From Bolinopsis microptera (Eukaryota; Ctenophora; Tentaculata; Lobata; Bolinopsidae): a DNA stretch of 60,000 nucleotides. This document shows, piece after piece, positions 41,801-49,049 of this stretch. The stretch is from the NCBI RefSeq assembly GCF_026151205.1, contig NC_087079.1, positions 17,914,945-17,974,944 of the forward strand, read 5' to 3'. Every line of letters begins with the position of its first letter. The first letter of the stretch is position 1. The position numbers and the translations under genes were made by a program. The notes beneath the pieces were generated by a model. It saw nothing but the letters and a program-made list of their open reading frames with translations. It ran no database searches and was not told the origin of the DNA.

Positions 41801-44760
41801 CCAGCACAGTAGAAACATGTAGGAGAGGCATCTTTCAGCTTGCAGTACTGTGACTTTGCCATATGGCCAAATTGCTGGCAGTGGTAACATTGTACCACAT
41901 GGAGTCGGTCATACACACGATGTCTTTGTAGGCCCAGGTATATATAGTCACCACATTTTCTGATGACTTCTCTAGCCTCTATGGGCAGTTGGATGACAGC
42001 AAATTTTTCTTTGATATCATAGTAGACTACTTTGACATTAGCATCCTCCATTCCTGTGTTCTTTTCCAGTAGTTCATCAAGGATCTTTTCTTTGCTGTCA
42101 AAATCATGGTGAATGTCAGATATTGTTAGTTTGGGATCTAACTTCTTTGGTTCTACTGACTTTGAATTGACTTTAACTGACTTACATTTTTGTGTCAGCG
42201 CTCTTTCCGCTTCTTTCATGTCATCTTCAGTAGTAAAACTCAGCACTGTTGTACCATTACTTACCCGTTCATCTTTAACTCGGACACCTTTAAGAGAGTT
42301 CTTCACGTCCTTACGATAAACTTCGGTCCATTCATGGTTAGTGATAGTAGTCTCTGTATCATCCTCGTTCACTGGTGACTTTGCTATAGTAACCGTGTGC
42401 CTTGCTGGCAGGGGCTTCTCTATTGGGAGATTAGCTTGCAGGGATTCCGCAGGGGAAATGGCAGCCACTGAAATAGCTTCTTTCAGAAGATTAGGTAGGA
42501 CTTCACTCAATTGTCTCTTAATTATGTTTTCTAGAGTTTGGCTGTCCTGTTCCGGAAGGGGGACAAGTGAGGTCTTTGCTAGATCAATAGCTCTGGTTGC
42601 AATGATGTATAGTTCTTTACAAACCTTGAAAATATGTTCTTTGTTGTTGCTGGTGGGTATATCTGTTAAAACTTTTGCTTGGTGGATTGTTTTCTTACCT
42701 TGAAAGGAATTTTCGTTGATTAGGTCGAGCTCATCTTCCAGTTTCTTCAAGTCATCCATATCTGCTAATGAAATCAAGGTCCTATACCCAAGATAAGCTG
42801 TAAGTTTTTAGAAAAACTTAAACAGCTACAGTAACGTAGATCTGGGTGTGTATGATAACAACTTAACAATAGAAACCTCAAATTATTTGTTATATAGTAG
42901 TGTTGAAAGTATTGAAAGTGTTGAAAATTATGATTTAACTTTTATCGTTTATTCTTTAAACCAAAAAATTTAAAATTGAAACTTGCATATCATGATTTAT
43001 TTATTAAAAACATAGTGAAAAATAATTTGATTTGATACGACAGATGATCACACGCACTGTTTTATAAGCTACTTGTGTTGAAAGGAAAATATCAATAGTA
43101 TGTATCTGACCTCGTTTTTATATATTACGTGGGTGCTATTAAAAGACACTTTTGTTCCGCATTTCTCTAAATCCGTTTTTATCTCTTGATCTTCTCCCGG
43201 GAATTCACAATCTGCAACGAAGTGTAGATAACATGAGTTACAGTGTAACTGAAATAATTCTATGAGATATACAGGAATACATTTAAACGTTAAAATAGCA
43301 CAATGTACGGAAAATTAATAATTTTAATTTACAAATTAACGAATAAAATACCTTTTTCGTTAAGCCGAATAGTATCAAAACTACCCTTCTCTGCAAGGGT
43401 CAACGTCATCTCTTTCTCGTGGCATGTCACTGTGGCCACTAAATATTTAATAATAACAGGCAGAAGGTACAAATTAATTTCTAATGACAATATCAAATTA
43501 ACAGACGTTATAATTAGAGTTTTATGATTATAGTTTTAGGGGATCCTAGTAACACTTCCGATCCTATTTACAACTTTTGCTTTTACTGAGCAATCACTCT
43601 ATCTTTAAAAGTCACGATATGCTTGGTAAAATTTACCTGGTACACAAGTTGGAGATACGGAAAGCTTTCCGTTCATACAGGTGACTGTTGTCGATCCAGA
43701 GATCACGAACCCACTGTCGCAGGCCACGTTGTATGAGGCGCCATGACTTATTTTCGAATCCGGTGTTACCGTGCCTTTTTCAATGATGGGCGAGCTACAA
43801 TCAGGTGCTGGAAAGAAATCATCAGAAATGTTATCAAAAGTGAACAACACTGTGTAACTACTTAATGATGATTTGCAAATAAATTCTAATAAATATTTTA
43901 ATTGGGAGATTGAAAAGAACGAAAGCTTTATTTTAATTTGTCACTAAATTCGAAATTCGAAGTTTACAACGGCTTTACAATAATTAATACTGTAATAATA
44001 ACATCGCATGGATTATTTTTAATACAAAGTAGGCCAATGATAAAGAAATTAATCAATATATACTGTTCCATAATGGTATTCTTTAAAAATATATATATAG
44101 ACTCCTACCTCTCCCAATGATAACTAGTTGAGATACCAAAGTATACGTTAAGTAACCCCCCTTAAATTTAACAGTGTCTCCTATCATACAATCAGAAGCA
44201 GCATTGTCTGGGTCTGTTCCATCCTCAAAGTACACTGACATGGACCATCTGATGCAGTAATCACTATAACCACTGCAGGTACACGCGTCCCTCGAGCATG
44301 TGTATGTTTGAAGATTACTATGAACCCAATGCTGTACTACCTCTACACAATACTGCCTGTCTAACCTAGCTTTTAACCAGGAGTCATCTGCTAAGGAGTA
44401 AGCTGCAGTATCTGTATTCCTGTCTATAGCATTACTTGCCACATAACTTGAGTCAACCTCTTTAGTCATAGACACGGAAACAGGTGTTATTTCACCATCT
44501 ACTTCTCCTATAATTTCACCTGAAATAATAAGCACGATAAATTGTCGTGTTTCACTACTTAGCACCCGCAATCAGAGAATGCAACTTAATTTGTGTACAT
44601 ATTATGTATTCTGTGTTAATTCTAATAAGCTTAGGTCGTGATGTAAAAATCAATATTACAATTTTGTAGGTACATTATAACCTTGGATGGATAACCACAA
44701 TAGCGTCGTGAAGAGGATTATCTTTATCTTCGTGATCATCTGGTCGCTAGACATGAGCAT
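29737..44760 (-). CDS. Secreted/membrane modular protein: F5/8C-like, sushi, ZP domain (11 exons)
   Basis: Exons joined in order: 44760-44682, 44519-44109, 43807-43637, 43438-43352, 43211-43111, 37636-37549, 36559-36402, 36119-36007, 30665-30498, 30151-30021, 29813-29737. They total 1,584 bases, or 527 residues plus TAA. Every intron is GT-AG and every phase matches. Residues about 1-26 form a signal peptide. Residues 27-163 form a galactose-binding F5/8C-like domain. Residues 164-220 form a sushi/CCP domain. Residues about 221-466 form the ZP domain, with ZP-N Cys in VTCHEKE, DCEFPG, EKCGT and FECSYS. RRKR at about 470-473 is a furin-type cleavage site. The tail ends GIWTVLLLLHFF, a short hydrophobic anchor. 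ZP proteins polymerise into extracellular filaments after furin cleavage; the ligand-binding role of the N-terminal modules is inferred. The orthologue is not recognised. Confidence 0.9.
30021..30151 (-). CDS. ZP-gene exon 10: last ZP cysteines and furin site
   Basis: 131 bases; acceptor TTCTTTCAG, donor AGAG/GTGAAA. It encodes SFGCTDLCSDGRRKRHVNGK. RRKR right after the last Cys pair is where ZP precursors are cut. If the donor is not used, the frame runs 14 more codons to TAA at about 29984, giving a product without a membrane tail. Confidence 0.9.
30498..30665 (-). CDS. ZP-gene exon 9: ZP-C core
   Basis: 168 bases; acceptor AATTCACCTCAG, donor CAG/GTAATT. With exon 8 it forms KEGCIKDSTFDF. 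It then encodes VKRFTFKSFNFMDAQTEIY and VHAVVKVCSVSDS. The R-F-x-F-x-x-F-x-F and V-x-V-C blocks are diagnostic of ZP-C. Confidence 0.92.
30705..30890. mobile_element. Pogo/Tigger-like MITE
   Basis: The left end ACAGCAAAACCCCGATCTAC and a right end with GTAAATCAAGGTATA, plus internal GATTTACCGC repeats, resemble pogo-type TA-flanked elements. It lies at the 5' side of an intronic LINE. Confidence 0.5.
30971..31505 (+). pseudogene. LINE apurinic-type endonuclease, N-terminal half, frameshifted
   Basis: CSWNVRGLGS (the N of motif 1) and DIVGLQETKC (catalytic Glu) mark an AP-like endonuclease. GGIGFVISP follows. A frameshift lies near 31312, and the domain then continues (FRIINSYGLTS) with a further in-frame stop. 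It ends in LLVVG, where the nested LINE cuts it. The rest of the motif (GDFNSKLG) resumes at 32591. Confidence 0.85.
31493..32548 (-). pseudogene. Nested LINE reverse transcriptase C-terminal half, frameshifted
   Basis: Three overlapping frames: 32548-32342 (GTGQGDIQGP, the B motif region), 32370-31987 (DYADDLAVM, catalytic YADD; FVYLGANIS) and 32026-31493 (RLRWYGHVVRMPETR and RLRGRPRKGW, the RTE-type C-terminus). At least two frameshifts join them. The N-terminal reverse transcriptase and the endonuclease are missing. Confidence 0.88.
31502..32594 (-). mobile_element. Nested 5'-truncated RTE-like LINE
   Basis: Body 31506-32590, 1,085 bp, on the minus strand. It interrupts the endonuclease motif GDFN of the older LINE. 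GGAG lies at both edges (31502-31505, 32591-32594), a short possible duplication. Its coding sequence runs to the very end of the element, with the stop codon supplied by the target. Confidence 0.82.
32591..34306 (+). pseudogene. Older LINE: endonuclease end and reverse transcriptase
   Basis: Starts GDFNSKLG, then LDYVLCRRRS and SDHKPVVTRL, the C-terminal SDH motif of the endonuclease. The reverse transcriptase follows: RPLTLLNGSRKMLTQIAL, MGIDMSRAFDTVKRG (first catalytic Asp) and GAFQGDSLSGKLF. The frame ends at 34306, just before the catalytic motif, because of a frameshift at 34279-34306. Confidence 0.88.
34279..35130 (+). pseudogene. Older LINE: catalytic YSDD block and C-terminal region
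   Basis: Continues in another frame: EWEYSDDCDFADED (the YxDD catalytic motif with Ser), WNLQVNESKTEF, RLYDAQVVSVLIYNSNSW and HQRWKMFGHSLRS, ending CWENLFQGYTLLH. It matches 9568-9943 closely and 16366-16901 more distantly. Confidence 0.88.
35159..36006. other. Intron sequence with AACCAAATTTATT repeats
   Basis: No coding signal. TTAACCAAATTTATTAAG near 35212 and three GTGAACCAAATTTATTG-like units at 35620-35665 suggest the ends of one AT-rich MITE. Confidence 0.4.
36007..36119 (-). CDS. ZP-gene exon 8: ZP-C middle
   Basis: 113 bases; acceptor ATATTACCAG, donor AGG/GTAAGT (consensus). It encodes VTLDALDPDLSIGVLNLQAR and ends YDIVKEG. The residue usually Cys in this strand appears to be Leu (GVLNLQAR). 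Confidence 0.88.
36402..36559 (-). CDS. ZP-gene exon 7: ZP linker and start of ZP-C
   Basis: 158 bases; acceptor CCACCCTCCTGCAG, donor CAG/GTCTTG (weak). It encodes LRFVLDLYKDETF and FPFELYLNEDIYMQ, matching the L-Y-x-D-x-S/T-F and V-x-L-x-x-x-x-Y-V-Q strands of ZP-C. A longer open frame runs upstream into hairpin repeat sequence, but the strong acceptor and the phase support this start. Confidence 0.88.
36580..37330. repeat. Intronic hairpin-rich repeat
   Basis: Perfect short palindromes include AGATCATCCCGC paired with GCGGGATGATCT at 36619-36650, and GTGCGCGCAGCGCAC. GGCGGGATGATATCA and GCGGGCCGGGTTTAT words recur at 37255-37350. It is probably a MITE or a pair of them; ends were not resolved. 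Confidence 0.5.
37072..37155. promoter_or_regulatory. Cluster of five CACGTG E-boxes
   Basis: CACGTG at 37072-37077, 37092-37097, 37126-37131, 37137-37142 and 37150-37155, with several GTGGTA/GTGGTG flanks. Five in 84 bp is far above chance. It lies in the ZP-gene intron between exons 6 and 7. It could be a bHLH-bound enhancer or part of a repeat, since other repeats here also carry CACGTG. Confidence 0.45.
37549..37636 (-). CDS. ZP-gene exon 6: ZP-N Cys 4
   Basis: 88 bases; acceptor TAATTTTCAG, donor ACAG/GTCAGA. It encodes ITREFKITFECSYSRT, the I-x-R...F-x-C-x-Y end of ZP-N. It starts in phase 0 and ends in phase 1, joining exons 5 and 7 exactly. The intron before it contains a whole LINE. 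Confidence 0.9.
38494..38705 (-). pseudogene. LINE ORF2 C-terminus, frameshifted
   Basis: KIDQRRFTNYAPTAWNSLPW and FKGTLKHYLYDRM form the conserved R-x-F...A-P-x-x-W-N-x-L-P ending. It lies in another frame from the reverse transcriptase. Confidence 0.82.
38670..40376 (-). pseudogene. LINE ORF2 reverse transcriptase
   Basis: 568 codons. NYRPVSNLSAISKLLER at about 182-198, VLLDLSAAFDTIDHEILL at 251-268, GVPQGSLLGPILF at 311-323 and catalytic YADDSQLYISF at 344-354 are textbook CR1/L2 spellings. A frameshift near 38690 ends it early. Confidence 0.92.
40467..40718 (-). pseudogene. LINE ORF2 linker between endonuclease and reverse transcriptase
   Basis: KPMPWLDLDLSLLRQKRRAAE is the PW-x-D...L...R-x-x-E linker usual in CR1/L2-like LINEs. 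The frame ends in sequence at 40377-40467 that reads like an inserted A/T-rich tail (AATAAATAAATAAATG on the minus strand) and separates it from the reverse transcriptase frame. Confidence 0.75.
40930..41617 (-). pseudogene. LINE ORF2 endonuclease, broken
   Basis: The first 148 codons (41617-41171) include CGTFNVRSLL (motif-1 Asn), DICFMQETFL (catalytic Glu) and GGGIAMVYRS. The frame then breaks near 41171-41220, and the rest of the domain is scattered over other frames down to about 40930. Confidence 0.8.
41545..42755 (-). pseudogene. LINE ORF1: nucleic-acid-binding protein with zinc knuckles
   Basis: About 404 codons from the first ATG (MDDLKKLEDEL). The N-terminal part is charged and probably coiled. 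The C-terminal third has Cys/His knuckles CYHCQQFGHMAKSQYC, CFYCAGAHISKDC and a third starting CSNC. This gag-like layout is usual for ORF1 of CR1, Jockey and I-type LINEs, which coat the RNA. The frame is intact. It overlaps the endonuclease frame by 73 bases. Confidence 0.88.
42801..43110. other. Intron sequence, nothing recognised
   Basis: AT-rich; no coding or repeat signal seen. Confidence 0.5.
43111..43211 (-). CDS. ZP-gene exon 5: ZP-N Cys 2 and Cys 3
   Basis: 101 bases; acceptor CGTTGCAG, donor GAG/GTCAGA. It encodes DCEFPG, then LEKCGTKVSFNSTHVIYKNE. The CGT motif and the Y-x-N-E ending are diagnostic of ZP-N. NST is a possible N-glycosylation site. Confidence 0.9.
43352..43438 (-). 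CDS. ZP-gene exon 4: start of ZP-N
   Basis: 87 bases, phase 1-1; acceptor AATATTTAG, donor AAAAG/GTATTT. It encodes ATVTCHEKEMTLTLAEKGSF and a further short stretch, giving the first ZP-N Cys and the C-x4-M-x-L pattern usual at the start of a ZP domain. Confidence 0.88.
43637..43807 (-). CDS. ZP-gene exon 3: sushi/CCP domain
   Basis: 171 bases, phase 1-1; acceptor TTTCTTTCCAG, donor CAG/GTAAAT. All four CCP cysteines are present: DCSSP, NVACDSGF, VTCMNG and PTCVP. So are the GTV and GFVISG signatures. It is one complete module encoded by one exon. Confidence 0.92.
44109..44519 (-). CDS. ZP-gene exon 2: F5/8C-like galactose-binding domain
   Basis: 411 bases, phase 1 at both ends; acceptor ATTATTTCAG, donor GAG/GTAGGA. 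The core ASNAIDRNTDTAAYS...SWLKARLDRQYCVEVV is the hallmark of the F5/8 type C / fucolectin fold, in which a variable Ala-Ile-Asp loop lies beside the sugar site. A Cys-rich insert (CSRDACTCSGYSDYC) and CMIGDTVKF follow. The discoidin assignment is by motif, so a close relative is possible. Confidence 0.85.
44682..44760 (-). CDS. ZP-gene exon 1: signal peptide
   Basis: ATG at 44760 (A at -3); in-frame ATGs also at 44754 and 44739. The hydrophobic run MITKIKIILFTTLLWLSIQ is preceded by lysines, typical of a signal peptide. The donor AAG/GTTATA leaves phase 1, which fits exon 2. The promoter is not identified. Confidence 0.75.
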
Positions 44761-45261
44761 ATTCAAGTTACACAAATTATTTAAATCAGTCAACTGCTTA
44801 AACGTTAATACAATAATATATCATCGTCTGACAGAAATTCGTCACAGATTCTAATTTAGGAATGAAGGTACCGAGTGATATAGCCTTGGAATGCATGTTT
44901 CAAGGCTATATCACTCGAAGAGAAAAAGTCATGTTGTAACAATGGAGGAATGTTGTTCATTCATGTAGTACAGCATCAGCTGTACTATCACAGACTGGCG
45001 TCTAACTTAAATTTCTGTTTTATTAATATCATTATTACAGAACGCAGCTAGCATCATCACGTGTTAATATTATGACCCGTTCAATGCAAATCACTACAGA
45101 ATAGATACTAGATAGATTAATTTTTAGCAATGATTTAACTTTACTTGACTGATTTATAGCTCTGAACCGTAATAAAGGCCCCTTCCACCCATTGCCACTG
45201 CGAACTTAACCTAAAATCCTGCCTACTTAATCTTAATTGCGAAGTCTGTGATAATATCACT
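44761..45261. other. Upstream of the ZP gene, no gene seen
   Basis: It should contain the ZP-gene promoter and 5' UTR, but no clear TATA or initiator could be assigned. A short inverted repeat, CGAGTGATATAGCCTTG against CAAGGCTATATCACTCG (about 44872-44920), could form a hairpin. Confidence 0.4.
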
Positions 45262-45296
45262 CCTGCCTGCAGGGGTGTAGGAATGATTTTCTTCAT

Positions 45297-45358
<62 letters not shown>
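45297..45358 (+). repeat. G62 homopolymer
   Basis: Sixty-two consecutive G, 27 bases inside the left hAT end. The length may be affected by assembly or sequencing, since tracts like this are error-prone. The proline-rich minus-strand frame over it is an artefact. Confidence 0.9.
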
Positions 45359-45360
<2 letters not shown>

Positions 45361-45654
45361 AAATTCTAAATATTTTTTGTCGCTTTGCGCCAAAGCCTAA
45401 ATTTTTGGCGCTTCACGCCAAAGCCTGAATTTCGAGGGTAAGGACAAAAGGAAATTGCAGCATGTGCAGTATCGTGATTTTTCACGTTTGCCGCGACAAG
45501 TCGCGATTTTTCAGATCCTGGCCTCACGAAAAATCGCGATTTTTTCAGTTCTCCGCGTCAAATTGCGTATTTTCCTTTAAATCGGACTTCAAAAAACCGA
45601 AAAATATATTTTCGGCTCAGAATAATCAGGGTAGCATGAAACATGAACAAAATA

Positions 45655-48015
45655 GTACAGGAAAATCCGTCTGAAAAAATCGATCTCCCGACTCACAAAG
45701 CTTACAAAGGATTTTTGACGTTTTTGAGTCCTAATAGATGTCCTTTATGGCTGACCAACTTTTCCAAACTTTTCCACGTGTCTTAAGGCCACTTTTTGCC
45801 ACTTTACCACTTTTTACCACCTTTCTTGTTTGTCAAATATCTTTAGTTGTGAACATCGTAGAAAGTTGCAGATTAATCAAGGGTGTTCATATCATCAGGA
45901 ATAACAACTTTTGTAGAGACAATTTTTACCTCAGATAATCAATTAATTGGATAAATATCAATTAGCTAATTGGCAAAAATTTAAAATTTTTTTATTGGAT
46001 CAAAATGATTGGAATAGCTTTAAAACACGGAGAAAAGTAGTTTTTAGAAAAAATATATCCATTCCGGATAGATTGTGGCAGTGTTAATATAAATCGGGGG
46101 GTTTTATTTTAACTTACAGAAAGAAAGCTGCTTATTTGGTTCAAAACCTGCAACCAAAAATGCAGGTTTATAAGTTATTTGGCATAATATGTAATAAATA
46201 AAACCTCTCTGAGTCTGTACTGTCAATCGTGCTAATCTGAACCGTCCTACCTGGATTACCATCTACCTCTTCTTTTCCTCAATAATTAGACCGAGTTGTG
46301 CAAGAAATGTGATTTATCATAGCTCATAATATTGCATTTAGTGGGTGATATAAGTACTTATCGAGCTGTATTCAATCATACGTTTGTCTTAAATGGCCCT
46401 TAATGCGGTATATGAAACGCTTTATACCTCGATAGACCCGGTTTAGTTTATCACGAAAACGTCCACTTGGCCTCATGGCTCATTTACAGCTCGAAGAAGG
46501 CAAGAAAAGACGATGGATACCAAGGAAGAGCTAGGAAGTAGGAAGCCAGTGTAAATACAACTTCCAACATCTACTGTGACTTGTTTTGTATTGTTCTGCA
46601 TACCGCTTCAGTCGCTATGTGTGATACCTGATACCTCAAATCACTCCAATATGTCAGGGTCGGCTAAAATCAAAAAGAGTAAGATACGGGCAAAGGTAAG
46701 ATCTGGATACAAGCGTCGGGCATGGGCAAGAGCCGCGGGTAGTAAAGAAACGGTGATAATTATGTTGGTTTGCAATCCGGATGTTGTGAAGTAAAAAGAC
46801 AGGTTCTTGCCGCAGAATATTTGGGGGTCATGATGATCAGCTCGGGATCAATGTGGGACGGATCGAAGAGCATTAAAATGAGCGAGTTGACATTTTAGGC
46901 TTTCTGATCTTTTATTGCCTTCTTCGAGCTGTCAATGAGCCATGAGGACAAGTAGAAGTTTTCGTGATACAGTAAAACCTCTAGCTCTCTATACCGGCCT
47001 TTCGCGGGAGAAACGAGAAATGTACGGTATAGTCTATAGATTTATAGAAACATCCCGATAAAGAGCGTTTCATATACCGCATTAAGGGCCATATGATGTA
47101 CACGTATTGTGTCTTATTGTGATAGTGTGATTGAAAACAGCTCAATATTATTTACACACCCACCAAATGCGATAGCATTTGGTGGGTGATGTAATTATTA
47201 TGAGCTATGATAAATCACATTTCTTGCACAACTCGGTCTAATTATTGAGGAAAAGAAGAGGTAGATGGTAATCCAGGTAGGACGGTTCAGATTAGCACGA
47301 TTGACAGTACAGACTCAGAGAGGTTTTATTTATTACATATTATGCGATTATCGTAGTACAGCAGGCTATCGGTTCGATCTCAAATGTGCCTTTGGTGGAG
47401 TTTCTGTAAAAATCGATAAGGATGTACTGTAATTAATTATGAAACTCTAATATCCTGTGGTTAACGTTTTGCAGTTTCAGTCCTTTTATTTATTTCGATT
47501 TAGTAATTCCTGATTACTAAAATCTGCCGAGATTTACTGAACTCCAACTACAAATGTAAGTGATTTTAGTATTCTTGAAAACGAAATATAAAAAAAAAGC
47601 ATTTTTCTCCACGTTTCATGAAATTTGATAACTTTTGTCGAAAAAAAAGTCGAAAATTCGAAATTTTTTCCAAGTCTTGAAAAAAAAATGCAAGTGAAAA
47701 ATTTTTGAAGTTTTTCTAAAAACTACTTTTCTCCGTGTTGAGGTAAAAATTGTCTCTACAAAAGTTTTTCTTCCTGATAATATGAACACCCTTGATTAAT
47801 CTGCAACTTTTTACGATGTTCACAACTAGAAGATATTTGACAAACAAGAAAGTTAATAAAAAGTGGTAAAGTGGCAAAAAGTGGCCTTAAGACACTTGGA
47901 AAAGTTTGGAAAAGTTGGTCAGCCATAAAGGACACCTATTAGGACTCAAAAACGTCAAAAATCCTTTGTAAGCTTTGTGTGTCGGCAGATCGATTTTTTC
48001 AGACGGATTTCTTTG
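45655..48015. repeat. Large inverted repeat inside the hAT element
   Basis: Outer arms about 45655-45960 and 47735-48015 are inverted copies (ACTTTTCCAAACTTTTCCA against its complement). An inner pair, 46186-46345 and 47190-47348, is about 160 bp and near-identical (CATAATATGTAATAAATAAA outward end). Further inversion continues at 46390-46500 and 46915-47095. The inner pair looks like the terminal repeats of a second transposon nested in the first. A pogo-type motif (CAGTAAAACCTCTAGCT) lies at 46972. Confidence 0.75.
46068..46190 (+). repeat. Direct repeat, copy 1 (inside the hAT)
   Basis: CCATTCCGGATAGATTGTGG to TTATAAGTTATTTGGCA, near-identical to 48917-49045, which lies outside the hAT. 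The shared unit therefore moved independently of the hAT element. Confidence 0.8.
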
Positions 48016-48064
48016 TATAAAAGTAATTTCCAGAAAAACTTTGAAAAATTTTGACTTAAAAAAT

Positions 48065-48605
48065 TTTCGGTACGAGTCATTCTCGATACGTACCTCTGAA
48101 AGCAGAGCTCCCGCTTCCGAGCTCGTATTGCGAAGGGGAGGCGGGGAGGCCTGCCTTCCGAGATCGCATCACAAAGGGGAACCCTCGAGTCCAAAATCGT
48201 ATATCGAAGGGTAGATGCGGACTTCGAAAACCGAAAAAAAATATTTTCGGCTCATAATGATCAGGGTAGCATGAAACATGAACAAAAGTAGTTTCCAGAA
48301 AAACTTTGAAAAATTTTGACTTAGAAAATTTTCGGTCCGAGTCATTCTCGATACGTACCTCTGAAGGCAGAGCTACCACTTCCGAGCTCGTATTGCGAAG
48401 GGGAGGCGGGGAGGCCTGCCTTCCGAGATCGCATCACAAAGGGGAACCCTCGAGTCCAAAATCGTATATCGAAGGGTAAATGCGGACTTCGAAAACCGAA
48501 AAAAATATTTTTGGCTCATAATGATCAGGGTAGCATGAAACATGAACAAAAGTAGTTTTCAAGAAAACTTTGAAAATGTTTGACTTAGAAAATTGTTGAC
48601 TTTAA
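48065..48605 (+). repeat. 265-bp tandem duplication in the hAT element
   Basis: GAGTCATTCTCGATACGTAC begins at 48074 and again at 48339. Two units follow with few differences, then a partial third. The part AATGATCAGGGTAGCATGAA also occurs near the left end at about 45625. Confidence 0.88.
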
Positions 48606-48916
48606 AAAAAATGTTGTCCCAAAAATTTTTAGAAGCCTAAATTAAAAAGTTGGCCCTTTTTGGCCCCTTGTCCAAATTTGATGGGGGGCGATGGCCCCCT
48701 GCCCCCACGCTTTCTACACCCCTGCCTGCCTGAACAAGTAATCTAATTCGCCCAGTGCAGATCAGCAGTATTTGACACTAAATCCGCAGGTTTCATTTTA
48801 GTTTTTAATGGCAAAACCTGCCTCATTAACTAGCGATCCTGCATCAACAGCGCAGGTATTTGTTATTTGGCAGGATTTGCTATCAACTTGGTAGGATTTG
48901 TTACAAAATTATCAAT

Positions 48917-49045
48917 CCATTCCGGATAGATTGTGGCAGTGTTAATATAAATCGGGGGGTTTTATTTTATCTTACAGAAAGAAAGCTGCTTATTTGGTTC
49001 AAAACCTGCAACCAAAAATGCAGGTTTATAAGTTATTTGGCAATG
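48917..49045 (+). repeat. Direct repeat, copy 2 (outside the hAT)
   Basis: Same 125-bp unit as 46068-46190. The upstream 48780-48910 has several AGGATTTG / TTATTTGGCA words, so the unit may belong to a larger AT-rich repeat. Confidence 0.8.
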
Positions 49046-49049
49046 TTTG

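Larger units (their letters stand above)
38170..42800 (-). mobile_element. Near full-length CR1/L2-like LINE in the ZP-gene intron
   Basis: ORF1 with zinc knuckles, endonuclease, reverse transcriptase and C-terminal region lie in order, on the same strand as the host gene. The 3' end, GGGCGGTATACAAGCACATT followed by (ATTTC)n, is typical of CR1/L2-type LINEs. The ends are approximate; no duplication was found. Confidence 0.85.
45262..48732. mobile_element. Composite hAT-type non-autonomous element, 8-bp duplication
   Basis: Body 45270-48724 (3,455 bp). The ends CAGGGGTGTAGGAA and inverted CAGGGGTGTAGAAA match the hAT consensus (CAGNGNTG). The flanks are CCTGCCTG on both sides (45262-45269, 48725-48732), the 8-bp duplication expected for hAT. 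The interior has a 62-base G tract, long inverted arms, a nested inverted-repeat unit and a 265-bp tandem repeat. There is no hAT transposase. The flank is itself CCTG-rich, so the exact boundary may slip by 4 bases. Confidence 0.82.

Noticed and set aside
45141-45362. Proline-rich minus-strand frame
   Set aside because: It is the translation of the G62 homopolymer.
46576-46794. Small plus-strand frame in the hAT centre as a gene
   Set aside because: The basic segment MSGSAKIKKSKIRAK is suggestive, but at under 50 codons and without homologues known to me it is only noted under the hAT finding.
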